Shown here: in pieces, positions 8,579 through 18,234 of the stretch
Layout: each line of letters begins with the position of its first letter
How positions within the stretch are numbered: the first letter of the stretch is position 1
Origin: Thiodiazotropha sp040507035
GTDB taxonomy: Bacteria; Pseudomonadota; Gammaproteobacteria; Chromatiales; Chromatiaceae
DNA length: 64,000 nucleotides
Reading direction: 5' to 3'
Assembly: GCA_040507035.1 (NCBI GenBank)
Contig: JBEVVR010000026.1
Coordinates: 1-64,000 of the forward strand
Made by a program: the position numbers and the translations under genes
Notes under the pieces: model-generated
Seen by the model: the letters and a program-made list of their open reading frames with translations, nothing else
The model's database searches: none
Told to the model about the DNA's origin: nothing

Positions 8579-9404
8579 CTGCCAATTGAACAGCGCGCCT
8601 CAATGCCAATTCCGGCTCATTGCCCGCGATAAGCGCATCGATGAGCCCGGCGTTAAAGACATCACCCGCACCCAAGGTGTCGACGACCTCGGGAGGTTCG
8701 AATGCAGGCTGATGACAGATACGCCCATCCGCTTTTTGTAACCAGGCTCCGGAATCCCCCCAGGCAACAAATAGCAGGGCGCTAGGGGAAAACGGACGCA
8801 GCGCTGCGAACAGCTGTTGCGCATCGCTATAGCCATGGGCCGATGCATAGGACTTGGAGATCATCACGAATTCGGCCAGCCCAATCAGCCGTTCGATCTC
8901 TTTTCTCGGCTTCTCTATTTCGACGGAGAGCTTGGTTGCAGGGATAGTGGCTCTGACATGCCTCAGTATTGCCTCGCAAACCGGCACCTGCCTACCCTCA
9001 ACATGGATCCAATCATAGCCATCCAGGTCGATAGCCTGGAATGCCCCATAGCTATACTCTGGGAGGTCGCGGTAGTGAACGATGGTGCGCGAAGCGGTGG
9101 CCCGACTTGAAATAATGTAGGAGGTTGGTGTTGCCCCGCCTGGGTGAATGGTCGCCCACTCGGTATCGACACCATTACGCCGCAGGTCGTCGAGAATGAA
9201 GCGACTCGCGTCATCGTCACCCAGCATTCCCGCCCAGCTGCATAGATGGCCCAACTGGCTCAATACCACCAGGGTGTTGGCAGCATTGCCACCTCGACTC
9301 TGATGATGGGAAATCGCTCGTAACTCGTCATCCTCATTGGGATAGGCAGCAACGCCATTGACAATATCGAGGGTTGCACCACCAACCGCAAGCACCCGTT
9401 TCAT
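8541..9404 (-). CDS. PfkB-family carbohydrate kinase, ketohexokinase-like
   Basis: A 287-residue ribokinase-fold kinase. The N-terminal strand AVGGATLDIV and substrate-site SRGGNAANT are followed by the C-terminal PfkB signature DTLGAGDVFNAGLIDAL, containing the catalytic aspartate and the anion hole. The GGNAANT-type motif and overall length resemble ketohexokinase, suggesting a ketose or related sugar as substrate, but the PfkB family is broad. It overlaps the downstream Rieske gene. The combination does not point to a known pathway. Confidence 0.85.
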   Translation of the reverse strand: MKRVLAVGGATLDIVNGVAAYPNEDDELRAISHHQSRGGNAANTLVVLSQLGHLCSWAGMLGDDDASRFILDDLRRNGVDTEWATIHPGGATPTSYIISSRATASRTIVHYRDLPEYSYGAFQAIDLDGYDWIHVEGRQVPVCEAILRHVRATIPATKLSVEIEKPRKEIERLIGLAEFVMISKSYASAHGYSDAQQLFAALRPFSPSALLFVAWGDSGAWLQKADGRICHQPAFEPPEVVDTLGAGDVFNAGLIDALIAGNEPELALRRAVQLAGEKCGHRGLGFG

Positions 9405-9495
9405 CTCTTACCTGCAAAGTGTGAAGCCGCAATCCGCACTCGGATTCGGTGCATTCACGATACCACGAAGAGGGTCTAGCCGGTTACGGATAAAC

Positions 9496-12400
9496 CTATT
9501 TTCTGCGGAACAAGCGGCCTAGTGAGCCGCGTTTGGGATCGGAATCTGTCGAGTTACCGTCAACTGACGGTTTGGCACCGGGCTCTTCGGTCATCACGGA
9601 GTCATCCGCAAGTTGGCTGTTTGCATAGTGCGAAGGCTGATCCAAACCGCCGGCCTTGCGTAACAGTAACTCCAGTTTGCGTTTCAGCTGATCCACCTCT
9701 TTATCACGATCCTCAATGGCGTCCTCCAGTGAACGACATTGGCTTTGCGACATCTTAAGCAGGTGATCTTTTTCATTCAGGGATTGTTGCAGGGAGACCA
9801 TCTCCTGGCGACTCGCCTGCAGGGCGGCCACTTCATCCACATCGCGGCTCTCAGCTGAGCCCAAGCGGGACTTCGCCGCCTGAAGTTCACTGCGCATATG
9901 TTCCAAATCAGCTGCAGCCTGACGCCGTACCATATCCAGCTCGGTACGCAGGGCAGTCACCTGCTCGTCTTTGCCGAAGGCTTGCACGTCCTGTATCTGC
10001 TCCACATAGGTCTCTATGACACTGCGCAGTTCGCCGACTTCACGCCGCATCTTCGAAGCCTCCGCCTTGGCACCGTCGCGTTCCTGCTCGTAGTGTTCTG
10101 CCTTGAGGCGCAGTTCCTCCATCTGACCCAGCAGATCATCCGCCAGGCTGGAGTCGGTAACCTGCTCGCGCATGCCGCTCATCTCGGAGTGGAGATGGTC
10201 GTTTTCATTCACCATATCGGTGTATTGGTTGCGCATCTCCGTCAATTGTTTGTTCAGGCCATCCCGTTCCTTGGTGAGGTTCTCTAGATCCTCACCCAAC
10301 ATCTCGATCGCTGTCTCCTGAACATCGCGCTCGCGCCGCAGAACATCAGCCTGGCGCGCCATTTTCTCGGATTTCTCGCGTTTTTTCTTCTCCGACTCCA
10401 GTGCCACACGTAGCGCATGCACCTCATTTTCAACATCGTCGCTGAGCTGACTCTCCATCTCCATTTGGACTTCGCGCAGACCTTCGACTTCTCGTTTCAG
10501 CGATTTTATGTTCTCTTCAGCCTTTCTCAGCGCTTCTTTGCTCGCTTTAAGCTCGCTCTTGTCGACCATCCGTTCCGAGCCCTCTACTGAAGCAGCCACG
10601 GCGATGTGTAGTTCATCCATTTCACTCTGCAGCTGTGTGATGGTCTGGTTCAGCTCAGCTTCACGCTGCTCTTTGGCACTGTGCTGCTGCTGGACTTCCG
10701 CCTTCGCCTTTTCGAGCTCCTGTTGCCGCTCAGCCATTTGCTGCTGCATATCCTCGAGCTGTCGCTGCTGCTCTTCAAGCTTCTGGTTTAGCGACTGTTC
10801 TTGCTGCTGATGCTGCTGACTCTCCCCATCTATTGTCTGCAGCCGTTTTTGCATCTGTTCCAACTCGCTGTTTCCATCACTCAGCTTCTGCTCAAGAGCA
10901 GCCTTAGCTTGCAACAACTCGTTGTGGGCCGACTCCAGTTGGGCCAGGTTGTCTGCAACAGACTCGGCGGCCTGCTTTTCTGCAGCCAACTCCTGTTTAA
11001 CTCTTTCCACATTAGCCTGCTCATCGGCCAGGGCTCTATCCGCACTCTCCCGATACTGCTGCAGTTCGGCCTGAATATCATTAAGTTGTTGTTCTAAACC
11101 GGCCTTCTCGGAGACAAGCTCTTCCCTGCCGGCTTCTAGCTCGGAACGGGACTGCTCTGACGACTGCAACGAATCTCTGCTCTCATTTAATCCCTGCTCT
11201 AGCTGCTCAAGCTGCTGCCGCTTACCCTCGATCTCCTGTTCAGCGCTCTCCAGGCGTTGTTGCAGTTCGCTAGTCTCCTGCTGTTGGGACTGTAGCGACT
11301 CTTCCTGGGACTTCAGTTGCTGTTCCAAGGTCTGCTGCAACTGCTTCTGTTGTTGCAACTCCTGGTTGGAGAGCTCTACTGCCTGCTCAGCCGTCTCCAG
11401 GGAGTGTTTGAGATACTGTGCCGTCTGGTGCTCCTGCTCCAGCAATGCCTCGAACTCGACCCGTTTTTCACTCTGCCCCTTGGCTTTAGCTTCAACCTGT
11501 TGCAACTGCTCTTTGAGCGCGACTACTACCTCCTCGGTAGTGGATGCCTGCTCCTCACTCTCTGCTTGCGTGGCCTCGAGCTTCTGCTGCAGATCAGCGA
11601 TCTCACTGGAGTAGAGTGCCGCTTGCTCCTGCAACTCCTGTTGCAACTTATGCTCGCTCTCCTCGGTCTGCTGGTGTGTCTGCTCAAGGGACTCGAGTTT
11701 TTGTAGCAGCTCGGCTTTCTCATCCGCAGCGCGGGCCTGCTGATCTGCCAACTCCTGTTGCAAAGCCTCTGCCTTGGACTCGGCTCTTCCAAGATCCTGT
11801 TCGCGAACTGTAAGTAATTCTTCGTTCTGCTGTTTTTCCTGCCTAAGCTGATCCAGCATGCTGCGGGCTTGTTCCAGATCACCACGCAGAGAGTCCATCG
11901 CACTGGTATACTGGGCATCCGCATCGCTTCCTGCCTGACGGACCGCATCCAGCTCCTTCTCCAGCCCTGCCCGGCGATCTTCTACCGCCTGTAGCTCCTG
12001 TTGCAAGGAGTTGGTCTCTGCATGCTTCTCATCCAATCGTTGTTGCAGCTCATCACGTTCGCCCTGGAGCGTGCCTTGGGTTGTCTCGGCGGCTTGCGTT
12101 TGTTGACTGAGCTGCTCTTGGGTCTGCTGCAGACGCTGTTCGGTCTCCTGTAGCTGAACCTGCAGTTCGTTGACCGCCGCTTGATGGTCGCCCTGCTGTT
12201 GTTCAAGGGCCGATTGGGCCTGGGACCTCTCCTGTTGGGTGTCTTGCAAACGCTGTTCGGTCTCCCGCAGCTGATTCTGCAGCTCGGCGACAGCCTGTTG
12301 CTGTTCGTTCTGTTGTTGCTCAAGGGCCGACTGGGCCTGTGCCAGTTCTTGTTGTCCGGCATCCAGGCTCTGTTCCAACTCCGTGGCCTTTGCGGCCATA

Positions 12401-14535
12401 TCCTGCTGTGTCTGTTGCAGACGCTGCTCGCTCTCCTGCAACTGATTCTGCAACTCGGCGACGGCCTGCTGGTGCTCGCTCTGTTGTTGCTCAAGCGCCG
12501 ATTGAGCTTGTGACAGATCATACTGGGTGGACTCCAGACTCTTCTCGAGCTCCGCAGTCTCTGCACTCATATTCTGATGTGTCTGTTGCAGTGAAGCTGT
12601 GAGCCGGTCACGCTCTTCAGTGATCGACTTCAACTCCTCGGCCTGCCGTTGACGCTGCCCCTCAGCCTCCTCGTAACGCTGTTGCAACTGATCCCGCTCA
12701 TTGCCCAGGTCTTGCAGTGCCTCCTTTGATTGCTGCTGCATCTGCTCGGCTTCGGTGCGAGCAGCAGCCTCTGCATCACGCTCCTTGAGGATACTCTCCC
12801 GCTCTTCGGCCGCCTGGTTGCGGAAGCCATCTGCATCCTGCTGCAGTTGTGAGATCTCGCCCTGTAGCGATTCAACCTCGCTGCGTAGCTGTTGCTCCAG
12901 CTCCACGCCTTGCTGCTGACCCTGCTTGATGTTTTCAAGTTGAAACTGCAGTTCGGTTATCTCCGCCTTGAGGCGGCCCTCGTTCTCTTCATGGAGGGAT
13001 TGAGACTGTTGCAGTTGCTGCTGGAGATCAGCGCTCACCTGGGAGATCTTATCCTGGCTCTGCTGGGCCCCTTCCAGTTTCTCGCGAGCGTTTTCAAGGG
13101 CCTGCTCCAATTCATCTACGCGATCACTCAGCATCTGACGCTCGGCTTCCAGGCCTTCACCTTCAGCAAGCCTGGATTCCGCAACCGCCAATGATTCGCG
13201 AAGGGAGTCAACCTCCTGCTCCAGCACCTGGGCGTTTTTCGCACCCTCCTCGCCCGTCTCCATTCGGCTCTTCGCCACTGCCAGGGCCTGACGCAACAAT
13301 TTTATTTCAGTTTGTCGCTGTTCCAGTTCCTGTTGGGAATTCTGCTTGGCCTCCTCCAACTCCTTTTGCAGACGATCAACTACCGACTGTGGGACACCGG
13401 TATCCGCGCTCGCGCTACCCTCTTCCTGATCACGATTGAAGTCGATGACATTGTTGGATGGAGTTCCCTCCCCCTGCTGGCTAAAGCCAGCCGCCTCGGA
13501 TATCTGCTCCCAACCACTTTCGACGACGAAGACCTCTGCGCCCCGCTCGGTCAGAAGATAGGCAGCTGTCGCTGATTGCCCGACCTCCTCGCCATACACG
13601 ATATAGGCACGATCGAGGGTCAAACTGGAGGCCTGAAAGCGGAGCGAAAAGAAGGGTAGGTTGATCGCCCCGGGAAGGTGCCCCTCCTCATACTCTTCGG
13701 GGGTTCGCACATCCAGCCAGAGGGCACCCTTTTCAACCATCTCCATGGCATCTTGGTAGCCGATTGATCTGGAAAGGGGCTGTTTGACGAGTTCGATAAA
13801 ATCGTTCTTGCTGAGGCGCACCAAAACACCGTCTGTGGTCATTATCACGGAGCTGCCACGGGGTTTGTTTGAGATCAGGGCCTCCTCGCCAAACCCCTTG
13901 CCAGCACGTAATTTTGCCAGTTCAACCGGGGCGTGACCCGCCTCGGGGGTACGAGAGACCCTGCACTCCCCCTTGCTGATCAGATAGAAATAGTCTCCCT
14001 CCTCTCCCTGATTAATGATGACATCACCAGTACTGACCTTCACCTCCTCCATTCGCATCATGACCCGTTGCAGGTTCGCCGGAGGAATCTGTTGAAAAAT
14101 TGGAGACTGCAGCAACAATGTCATCCAGTCGTCGCTGCTCGGCTGTTCGATATCCTTCACTTCATAGCTGGCACTATGACTACGCGCCAGCATATCGCTG
14201 AGCAAACGGCTGTCGATACGTACGAAACTGACCCTGGTTCTGGCCTGAGCCGAGTGTTTTCGCGGCAGTTGGTGGGCAAGGGCAAAACGCGCTGTGGGGG
14301 TGCCACTACTGATCAAATCCATCTCTTTCTGGCCCGAGAGCAGCGCCACTGTCCCGGAAAGCAGATAGACATTCTGATGGTCTGTATCCCCCTCGCGAAA
14401 GAGGTATTCACCCTTTTTGGCCTTCTCTATCACAATCTGGCTCAAAAGCTGTCCCAGCTGCTCCTCCGAGAGGGTATTCAGCGGTACCAGATTTTTTAGA
14501 AGGACGTCGTCATTTTTACTATCGGGCACGGCCAT
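9496..14535 (-). CDS. Giant coiled-coil protein with two cyclic-nucleotide-binding-like domains and an inactive rhodanese domain
   Basis: A 1,679-residue cytoplasmic protein with no signal peptide. Residues about 14-125 form a degenerate cyclic-nucleotide-binding (CNB) fold. Residues 142-255 form a better CNB domain with GFGEEALISNKPRGSSV, resembling a phosphate-binding cassette. Residues 258-348 are rhodanese-like (WLDVRTPEEYEEGHLPGAIN), but the active-site loop reads VYGEEVGQS, with glycine where the catalytic cysteine belongs. From about residue 380 to 1640 it is almost uninterrupted heptad-rich, Gln/Glu/Leu-rich coiled coil. The tail is basic (GRLFRRK). A scaffold or filament role is inference. 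It is monocistronic. Confidence 0.9.
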   Translation of the reverse strand: MAVPDSKNDDVLLKNLVPLNTLSEEQLGQLLSQIVIEKAKKGEYLFREGDTDHQNVYLLSGTVALLSGQKEMDLISSGTPTARFALAHQLPRKHSAQARTRVSFVRIDSRLLSDMLARSHSASYEVKDIEQPSSDDWMTLLLQSPIFQQIPPANLQRVMMRMEEVKVSTGDVIINQGEEGDYFYLISKGECRVSRTPEAGHAPVELAKLRAGKGFGEEALISNKPRGSSVIMTTDGVLVRLSKNDFIELVKQPLSRSIGYQDAMEMVEKGALWLDVRTPEEYEEGHLPGAINLPFFSLRFQASSLTLDRAYIVYGEEVGQSATAAYLLTERGAEVFVVESGWEQISEAAGFSQQGEGTPSNNVIDFNRDQEEGSASADTGVPQSVVDRLQKELEEAKQNSQQELEQRQTEIKLLRQALAVAKSRMETGEEGAKNAQVLEQEVDSLRESLAVAESRLAEGEGLEAERQMLSDRVDELEQALENAREKLEGAQQSQDKISQVSADLQQQLQQSQSLHEENEGRLKAEITELQFQLENIKQGQQQGVELEQQLRSEVESLQGEISQLQQDADGFRNQAAEERESILKERDAEAAARTEAEQMQQQSKEALQDLGNERDQLQQRYEEAEGQRQRQAEELKSITEERDRLTASLQQTHQNMSAETAELEKSLESTQYDLSQAQSALEQQQSEHQQAVAELQNQLQESEQRLQQTQQDMAAKATELEQSLDAGQQELAQAQSALEQQQNEQQQAVAELQNQLRETEQRLQDTQQERSQAQSALEQQQGDHQAAVNELQVQLQETEQRLQQTQEQLSQQTQAAETTQGTLQGERDELQQRLDEKHAETNSLQQELQAVEDRRAGLEKELDAVRQAGSDADAQYTSAMDSLRGDLEQARSMLDQLRQEKQQNEELLTVREQDLGRAESKAEALQQELADQQARAADEKAELLQKLESLEQTHQQTEESEHKLQQELQEQAALYSSEIADLQQKLEATQAESEEQASTTEEVVVALKEQLQQVEAKAKGQSEKRVEFEALLEQEHQTAQYLKHSLETAEQAVELSNQELQQQKQLQQTLEQQLKSQEESLQSQQQETSELQQRLESAEQEIEGKRQQLEQLEQGLNESRDSLQSSEQSRSELEAGREELVSEKAGLEQQLNDIQAELQQYRESADRALADEQANVERVKQELAAEKQAAESVADNLAQLESAHNELLQAKAALEQKLSDGNSELEQMQKRLQTIDGESQQHQQQEQSLNQKLEEQQRQLEDMQQQMAERQQELEKAKAEVQQQHSAKEQREAELNQTITQLQSEMDELHIAVAASVEGSERMVDKSELKASKEALRKAEENIKSLKREVEGLREVQMEMESQLSDDVENEVHALRVALESEKKKREKSEKMARQADVLRRERDVQETAIEMLGEDLENLTKERDGLNKQLTEMRNQYTDMVNENDHLHSEMSGMREQVTDSSLADDLLGQMEELRLKAEHYEQERDGAKAEASKMRREVGELRSVIETYVEQIQDVQAFGKDEQVTALRTELDMVRRQAAADLEHMRSELQAAKSRLGSAESRDVDEVAALQASRQEMVSLQQSLNEKDHLLKMSQSQCRSLEDAIEDRDKEVDQLKRKLELLLRKAGGLDQPSHYANSQLADDSVMTEEPGAKPSVDGNSTDSDPKRGSLGRLFRRK
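12120..12510 (-). repeat. In-frame tandem repeat inside the coiled-coil gene
   Basis: Three related blocks in the coiled-coil gene begin SALEQQQ and continue AVAELQNQL, with EQRLQQTQ later. The first two starts are about 57 codons apart and the next about 39. Nucleotide identity between blocks is visible by eye. The pattern indicates growth of the rod by internal duplication in multiples of the coiled-coil periodicity. Confidence 0.7.
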
Positions 14536-14750
14536 TCTTTTTGCTCAGGAATTTTGATCCTTAATAACGGGGTCACATCGCTCATCTAGTTAACGGCACG
14601 TTTTTTTAAAACTGAACGGGTATATTACCCTTAACACAGAGGGCGACTCTGGACCCTGTTTGCACCAGGTCAGAGGGCAAAACCATAGCGAGATCAAGGT
14701 TATAATGCAACGACCTAGATCAATTATATCTAACATCCCATTGGTGAAAT

Positions 14751-16286
14751 GTGAAACCGGTTAAAGGCATTATCGCAGCTGGACATTATGAAACGGTTAA
14801 AGCCGGGTGCGAAATATTACGCGAGGGCGGAAATGCCTTCGATGCGGTGGTAGCCTCGATGCTGGCCGCCTGTGTTGCGGAACCCATACTTGCCTCCCCC
14901 GGCGGAGGGGGATTTCTGACGGCGAAACCCGCCCAATCGGAACCCCTTGTCTATGATTTCTTTGCCCAGACCCCGAAGCGAAGGCTGGAGAGTGGAGAGG
15001 TCGGTTTCTATCCCATTGAGGCCGACTTCGGAACAGCCAGCCAGACCTTTCACATCGGTATGGGCTCGATCGCCACCCCGGGATTTGTCAAAGGCCTCTT
15101 CACCATACACCGCAACCACTGCCGCATGCCGTTGCGGACACTGTTTCAACCGGCTATAGAATTGGCAAGCGATGGGATCGAGATCAATCCGTTTCAGCAC
15201 CTTATATCAACAATTATCGCACCGATTCTGCGCGCCACGCCCGAGGCCTTTGAAATCAACGCCTCACCACAAAACCCAGAATCCCTCATCAACCAGGGTG
15301 AACACCATCGCCAACCCGCTTTATCAGCATTTCTGGACGCCCTCGAACATGAAGGCGAGATGCTTTTTTACCAAGGCGAAGTGGCAAAACAGTTGGTCGA
15401 TGATTGCAGAGACAGCGGCGGTCACCTGCAAATGGGTGACCTGCTCGACTATCGGGTTGAGGTCCGCAGTCCACTCCCATATCGATACCGTAATGCCCAG
15501 CTGTTCACCAATCCCCTGCCCTCACTCGGCGGTACCTTGATCGCTTTTTCACTCGGTCTGCTCGCTGCCCAGGGCATCGATCGCCATCTGGGCAGAGAGG
15601 ACCACCTGCGCCGACTTGCGCACGCCATGCGATTGACACAACGGGTACGCAACGAACACCATCTGACCATGGACAGAATACTGACTGAAGAAGTGGCCGA
15701 ACAATTTAGAGCACGCCTTGACAAGGGTGGGATCTCGACACGCGGTACAACCCAAATCAGTATTGCCGACACGGATGGTAATCTCGCCAGCATGACCCTC
15801 TCAAACGGTGAGGGCTGTGGCTATGTGATCCCCGATACCGGCATCATGATGAACAACATGCTGGGCGAGGAAGACCTGAATCCGAGAGGTTTCCATCAGT
15901 GGCCGCCCGACCATCGTCTCGCCTCAATGATGGCCCCAACCCTGATATTGACCGATGACGGCGACTCCATCGTATTGGGCTCCGGAGGTTCGAATCGGAT
16001 TCGTAGCGCAATCCTGCAAGTGATCGTCAACCAGCTCGATTATGCCATGCCTCTAGAACAAGCCGTCTCCTATCCTCGTATCCATTTTGAAAACGAGCTG
16101 CTGAGCTTGGAGCCAGGCATTGATGAATCGATCGCCCAAGCTTTGAAAAATGAGTTTCCAAATCAACAACATTGGCAAGACAAGAACCTATTCTTCGGCG
16201 GCACCCACTGTGTCATGCTTGACAAAAACGGCAACCCGAGCGGCATCGGTGATGAGCGTCGTGGTGGCGCCAGTCAATCCGTGTAG
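14751..16286 (+). CDS. Gamma-glutamyltransferase family protein
   Basis: A 511-residue Ntn-hydrolase of the gamma-glutamyltranspeptidase family. The N-terminal half contains GGNAFDAVVASMLA and SPGGGGFL. The autoprocessing site is in RGTTQISIADTDGN, with the expected nucleophilic threonine at residue 333. The small subunit continues GYVIPDTGIMMNNMLGEED and LGSGGSNRIR. No signal peptide is evident, unlike periplasmic Ggt, so it may act in the cytoplasm on glutathione or another gamma-glutamyl compound. The start is GTG with no strong ribosome-binding site. It converges on the chalcone-isomerase-like gene. Confidence 0.85.
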   Translation: MKPVKGIIAAGHYETVKAGCEILREGGNAFDAVVASMLAACVAEPILASPGGGGFLTAKPAQSEPLVYDFFAQTPKRRLESGEVGFYPIEADFGTASQTFHIGMGSIATPGFVKGLFTIHRNHCRMPLRTLFQPAIELASDGIEINPFQHLISTIIAPILRATPEAFEINASPQNPESLINQGEHHRQPALSAFLDALEHEGEMLFYQGEVAKQLVDDCRDSGGHLQMGDLLDYRVEVRSPLPYRYRNAQLFTNPLPSLGGTLIAFSLGLLAAQGIDRHLGREDHLRRLAHAMRLTQRVRNEHHLTMDRILTEEVAEQFRARLDKGGISTRGTTQISIADTDGNLASMTLSNGEGCGYVIPDTGIMMNNMLGEEDLNPRGFHQWPPDHRLASMMAPTLILTDDGDSIVLGSGGSNRIRSAILQVIVNQLDYAMPLEQAVSYPRIHFENELLSLEPGIDESIAQALKNEFPNQQHWQDKNLFFGGTHCVMLDKNGNPSGIGDERRGGASQSV

Positions 16287-16369
16287 ACTGCCCATACACG
16301 CGTGCGCAGAAGCAAACGACAGCATGAGTAAATGTGTCCCGACCGTAATTTATCTTGGATTGACAGGTT

Positions 16370-16948
16370 CTAGCCGTCCCCCAGTAATTCCCGTTTCAGT
16401 GATTGGCTGATCGGTGAATCACCCAGCCAGACCATGAGTAGCGCTTGATAGAAATCGCCACCAGGTATCACTCCCTTGTCTGCCTCCTTGATGGTGACAC
16501 GGGTTCCCTCGCCGGGAAGATAGTCCAGTGTAACAAGGTCGCCTGCCTTCAACGTCTCAAACATTGCATTGAATTGTTGCAGCCGTCCACGCACGGCCTC
16601 CAGGCTTTCGGCACTGAGATTGGCGCTGAATCCATCATTCCAACCCTGGACAATTTTATCCTTCCCGATTTCTGAATGGAGGATATGCATCTGCACCCGA
16701 GCGGGTCTATCGGGATTGATCACTGTGACGACATCAGCAGTCGTCTCGGGCAGATAGAGTGAGGCCAGGTAGACCTTGACGAAAAACTTCTTGCGGATTC
16801 CGGCCCCATTCAGTAGTAATTCAACATTGTCCGTTTCACGGATGACCTGCTCTGCAAGGGTTACCCCTGCTATTTCCCTGGCTTGGCTTGTCAGTGTGCC
16901 AACCAGAAACAAGCAGATTGCAACTATTGTTTTCACCATATCGTTCAT
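16370..16948 (-). CDS. Chalcone isomerase-like periplasmic protein
   Basis: A 192-residue protein with a signal peptide (hydrophobic residues about 5-20, cleavage near SQA-RE). The mature part starts IAGVTLAEQVI, continues LNGAGIRKKFFVKVYLASLY, and ends in ALLMVWLGDSPIS. This matches the bacterial chalcone-isomerase-like domain family. Bacterial members generally lack proven isomerase activity and are thought to bind fatty acids or other ligands. It is downstream of and convergent with the gamma-glutamyltransferase gene and not in an operon. Confidence 0.85.
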   Translation of the reverse strand: MNDMVKTIVAICLFLVGTLTSQAREIAGVTLAEQVIRETDNVELLLNGAGIRKKFFVKVYLASLYLPETTADVVTVINPDRPARVQMHILHSEIGKDKIVQGWNDGFSANLSAESLEAVRGRLQQFNAMFETLKAGDLVTLDYLPGEGTRVTIKEADKGVIPGGDFYQALLMVWLGDSPISQSLKRELLGDG

Positions 16949-17204
16949 CCTTTCTCAATTATCGATTCAAGCTGCCGTTAGATTTGCAACTCCAATACAC
17001 CAGACTCATGAGAGGCAACCCACGACGTTAATGAAAAGTTTATCAGTATGTGTTGCGTAGTATCGAGGAATAATCTATTAAACTTAGGAGAAATTAACCG
17101 AAACATGAAAAAAACAACAAAATATATAGATTTTCATCTTTAACTCTCTACAATCTGTGTTATTTTTACACACGCACAACTATTCATTAGAAGGAGCAAA
17201 CCAT

Positions 17205-17603
17205 ATGGCCCTCAGAAAGACTGCAAAAAAGAAAGCAGCAAAGAAAAAGGCAACTGCAAAGAAGGTGGCCGCAGCACCACGTCTGAAAGCAATTGCAACA
17301 AAACAGACCAAGACCCAGATCATCAGTGCTATCGCAGAAGAGACAGATCTGTCGAAAAAGGAAGTTTCATCGGTTTTTGCTTCATTGGATTCGCTAATCT
17401 CGCGCCACATGGCACGCAGAGGCTCCGGTGAGATAACCATACCGGATACCGGCATCAAGGTACGCCGGGTTGTCAAACCTCGGACCAAGGCTCGCATGGG
17501 CCGCAATCCTGCTACCGGCGAAGCCATCAAGATCCCGGCAAAACCGGCCAAGACCGTGGTGAAGGTCACTGCGCTCAAGGCACTGAAGGACAAAATCGGC
17601 TAA
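17205..17603 (+). CDS. HU-like DNA-binding protein with lysine/alanine-rich N-terminal tail
   Basis: A 132-residue basic protein. Residues 1-30 are almost all Lys and Ala (KTAKKKAAKKKATAKK), like the tails of histone-H1-like proteins. From about residue 38 a DNABII/HU-type domain follows, with KTQIISAIAEETDLSKKEV and the DNA-contacting RMGRNPATGEAIKIPA. The frame is open further upstream, but an AAGGAG eight bases before the ATG at 17205 fixes the start. It likely binds and compacts DNA non-specifically. The upstream gap is AT-rich with a TACAAT that could be a -10 element. It is monocistronic. Confidence 0.9.
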   Translation: MALRKTAKKKAAKKKATAKKVAAAPRLKAIATKQTKTQIISAIAEETDLSKKEVSSVFASLDSLISRHMARRGSGEITIPDTGIKVRRVVKPRTKARMGRNPATGEAIKIPAKPAKTVVKVTALKALKDKIG

Positions 17604-17615
17604 CCGGGTCGAACT

Positions 17616-17642
17616 GCTGCCACTGCAATCCGTAGTGGCAGC
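17616..17642 (+). terminator. Hairpin after HU-like gene, weak terminator candidate
   Basis: GCTGCCACT (17616-17624) and AGTGGCAGC (17634-17642) form a perfect 9-bp stem with a nine-base loop, 13 bases after the stop codon. No T-run follows, so it may protect the 3' end or act with Rho rather than as a classical intrinsic terminator. Confidence 0.45.
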
Positions 17643-17695
17643 ACCACCCATTGCACACCGTCTCAAGGGCATCGAGAAACGGCCTTAGCCCTTGC

Positions 17696-18208
17696 CTAAG
17701 GTTGCGCCGATATGATCAACTCCCCACCCTGCTGCCTCAGTGACAAGTGCTTGAGGAAGCTCATACCAAGCAGTACTTCGTAGCCAGGCATATTTGGAAG
17801 TATGGTAGCCTTTACATCACGCATCTCGATCGGCCCCAGCTGCAATTGATCAATTGTCGTCAGCCAACTGCGCACCACACCATTTGCAGTCCTGCTCTGT
17901 GACGGCGCACCCCGACGCAGCCCCGCCCTATCGGCAACCTCGGAAGAGACTGCGACGTAGGTGGCACCGGTATCGAGCAGAAACGTCACCGCTACTCCGT
18001 TGATCCTGCCAGGGGCAAGATAGTGACCGGCAGGATTCCTCTGCAACACAACCGCCTGCTTGCCGCCTTCAAAGGTTGCGACCTTCAGCTCCCGGTTCGG
18101 ATTATTGCGCCTCTCCAGCCACTGCGAAAAGAGTAGGGTTAACAGCATCAGCAGCAGTAGCCAAGCACCAAGAATCATCCAGCGCCCGAACCTCTGCCGC
18201 TCACTCAT
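17696..18208 (-). CDS. Membrane-anchored retropepsin-like aspartic protease (TIGR02281-type)
   Basis: A 170-residue protein with an N-terminal membrane segment (residues 10-29) and a single retroviral-type aspartyl protease domain. The catalytic motif is LLDTGATYVAVS with Asp at residue 79. A later LLGMSFLKHL segment fits the flap and hydrophobic region of the family. Two copies would pair to make the active site. The domain probably faces the periplasm. The substrate is unknown. It follows the MlaC-like gene with a 26-base gap, so the two are likely co-transcribed. Confidence 0.87.
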   Translation of the reverse strand: MSERQRFGRWMILGAWLLLLMLLTLLFSQWLERRNNPNRELKVATFEGGKQAVVLQRNPAGHYLAPGRINGVAVTFLLDTGATYVAVSSEVADRAGLRRGAPSQSRTANGVVRSWLTTIDQLQLGPIEMRDVKATILPNMPGYEVLLGMSFLKHLSLRQQGGELIISAQP

Positions 18209-18234
18209 TTGACGAACTCTAGCAGCCGAATCGG

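Noticed and set aside
14701..14706. TATAAT before the gamma-glutamyltransferase gene as a sigma-70 promoter
   Set aside because: The -10 hexamer is perfect, but no acceptable -35 hexamer lies 16-18 bases upstream, so it was not listed as a promoter.
15985..16000. GGTTCGAAT as a tRNA T-arm
   Set aside because: It lies inside the gamma-glutamyltransferase coding sequence and no cloverleaf can be drawn.
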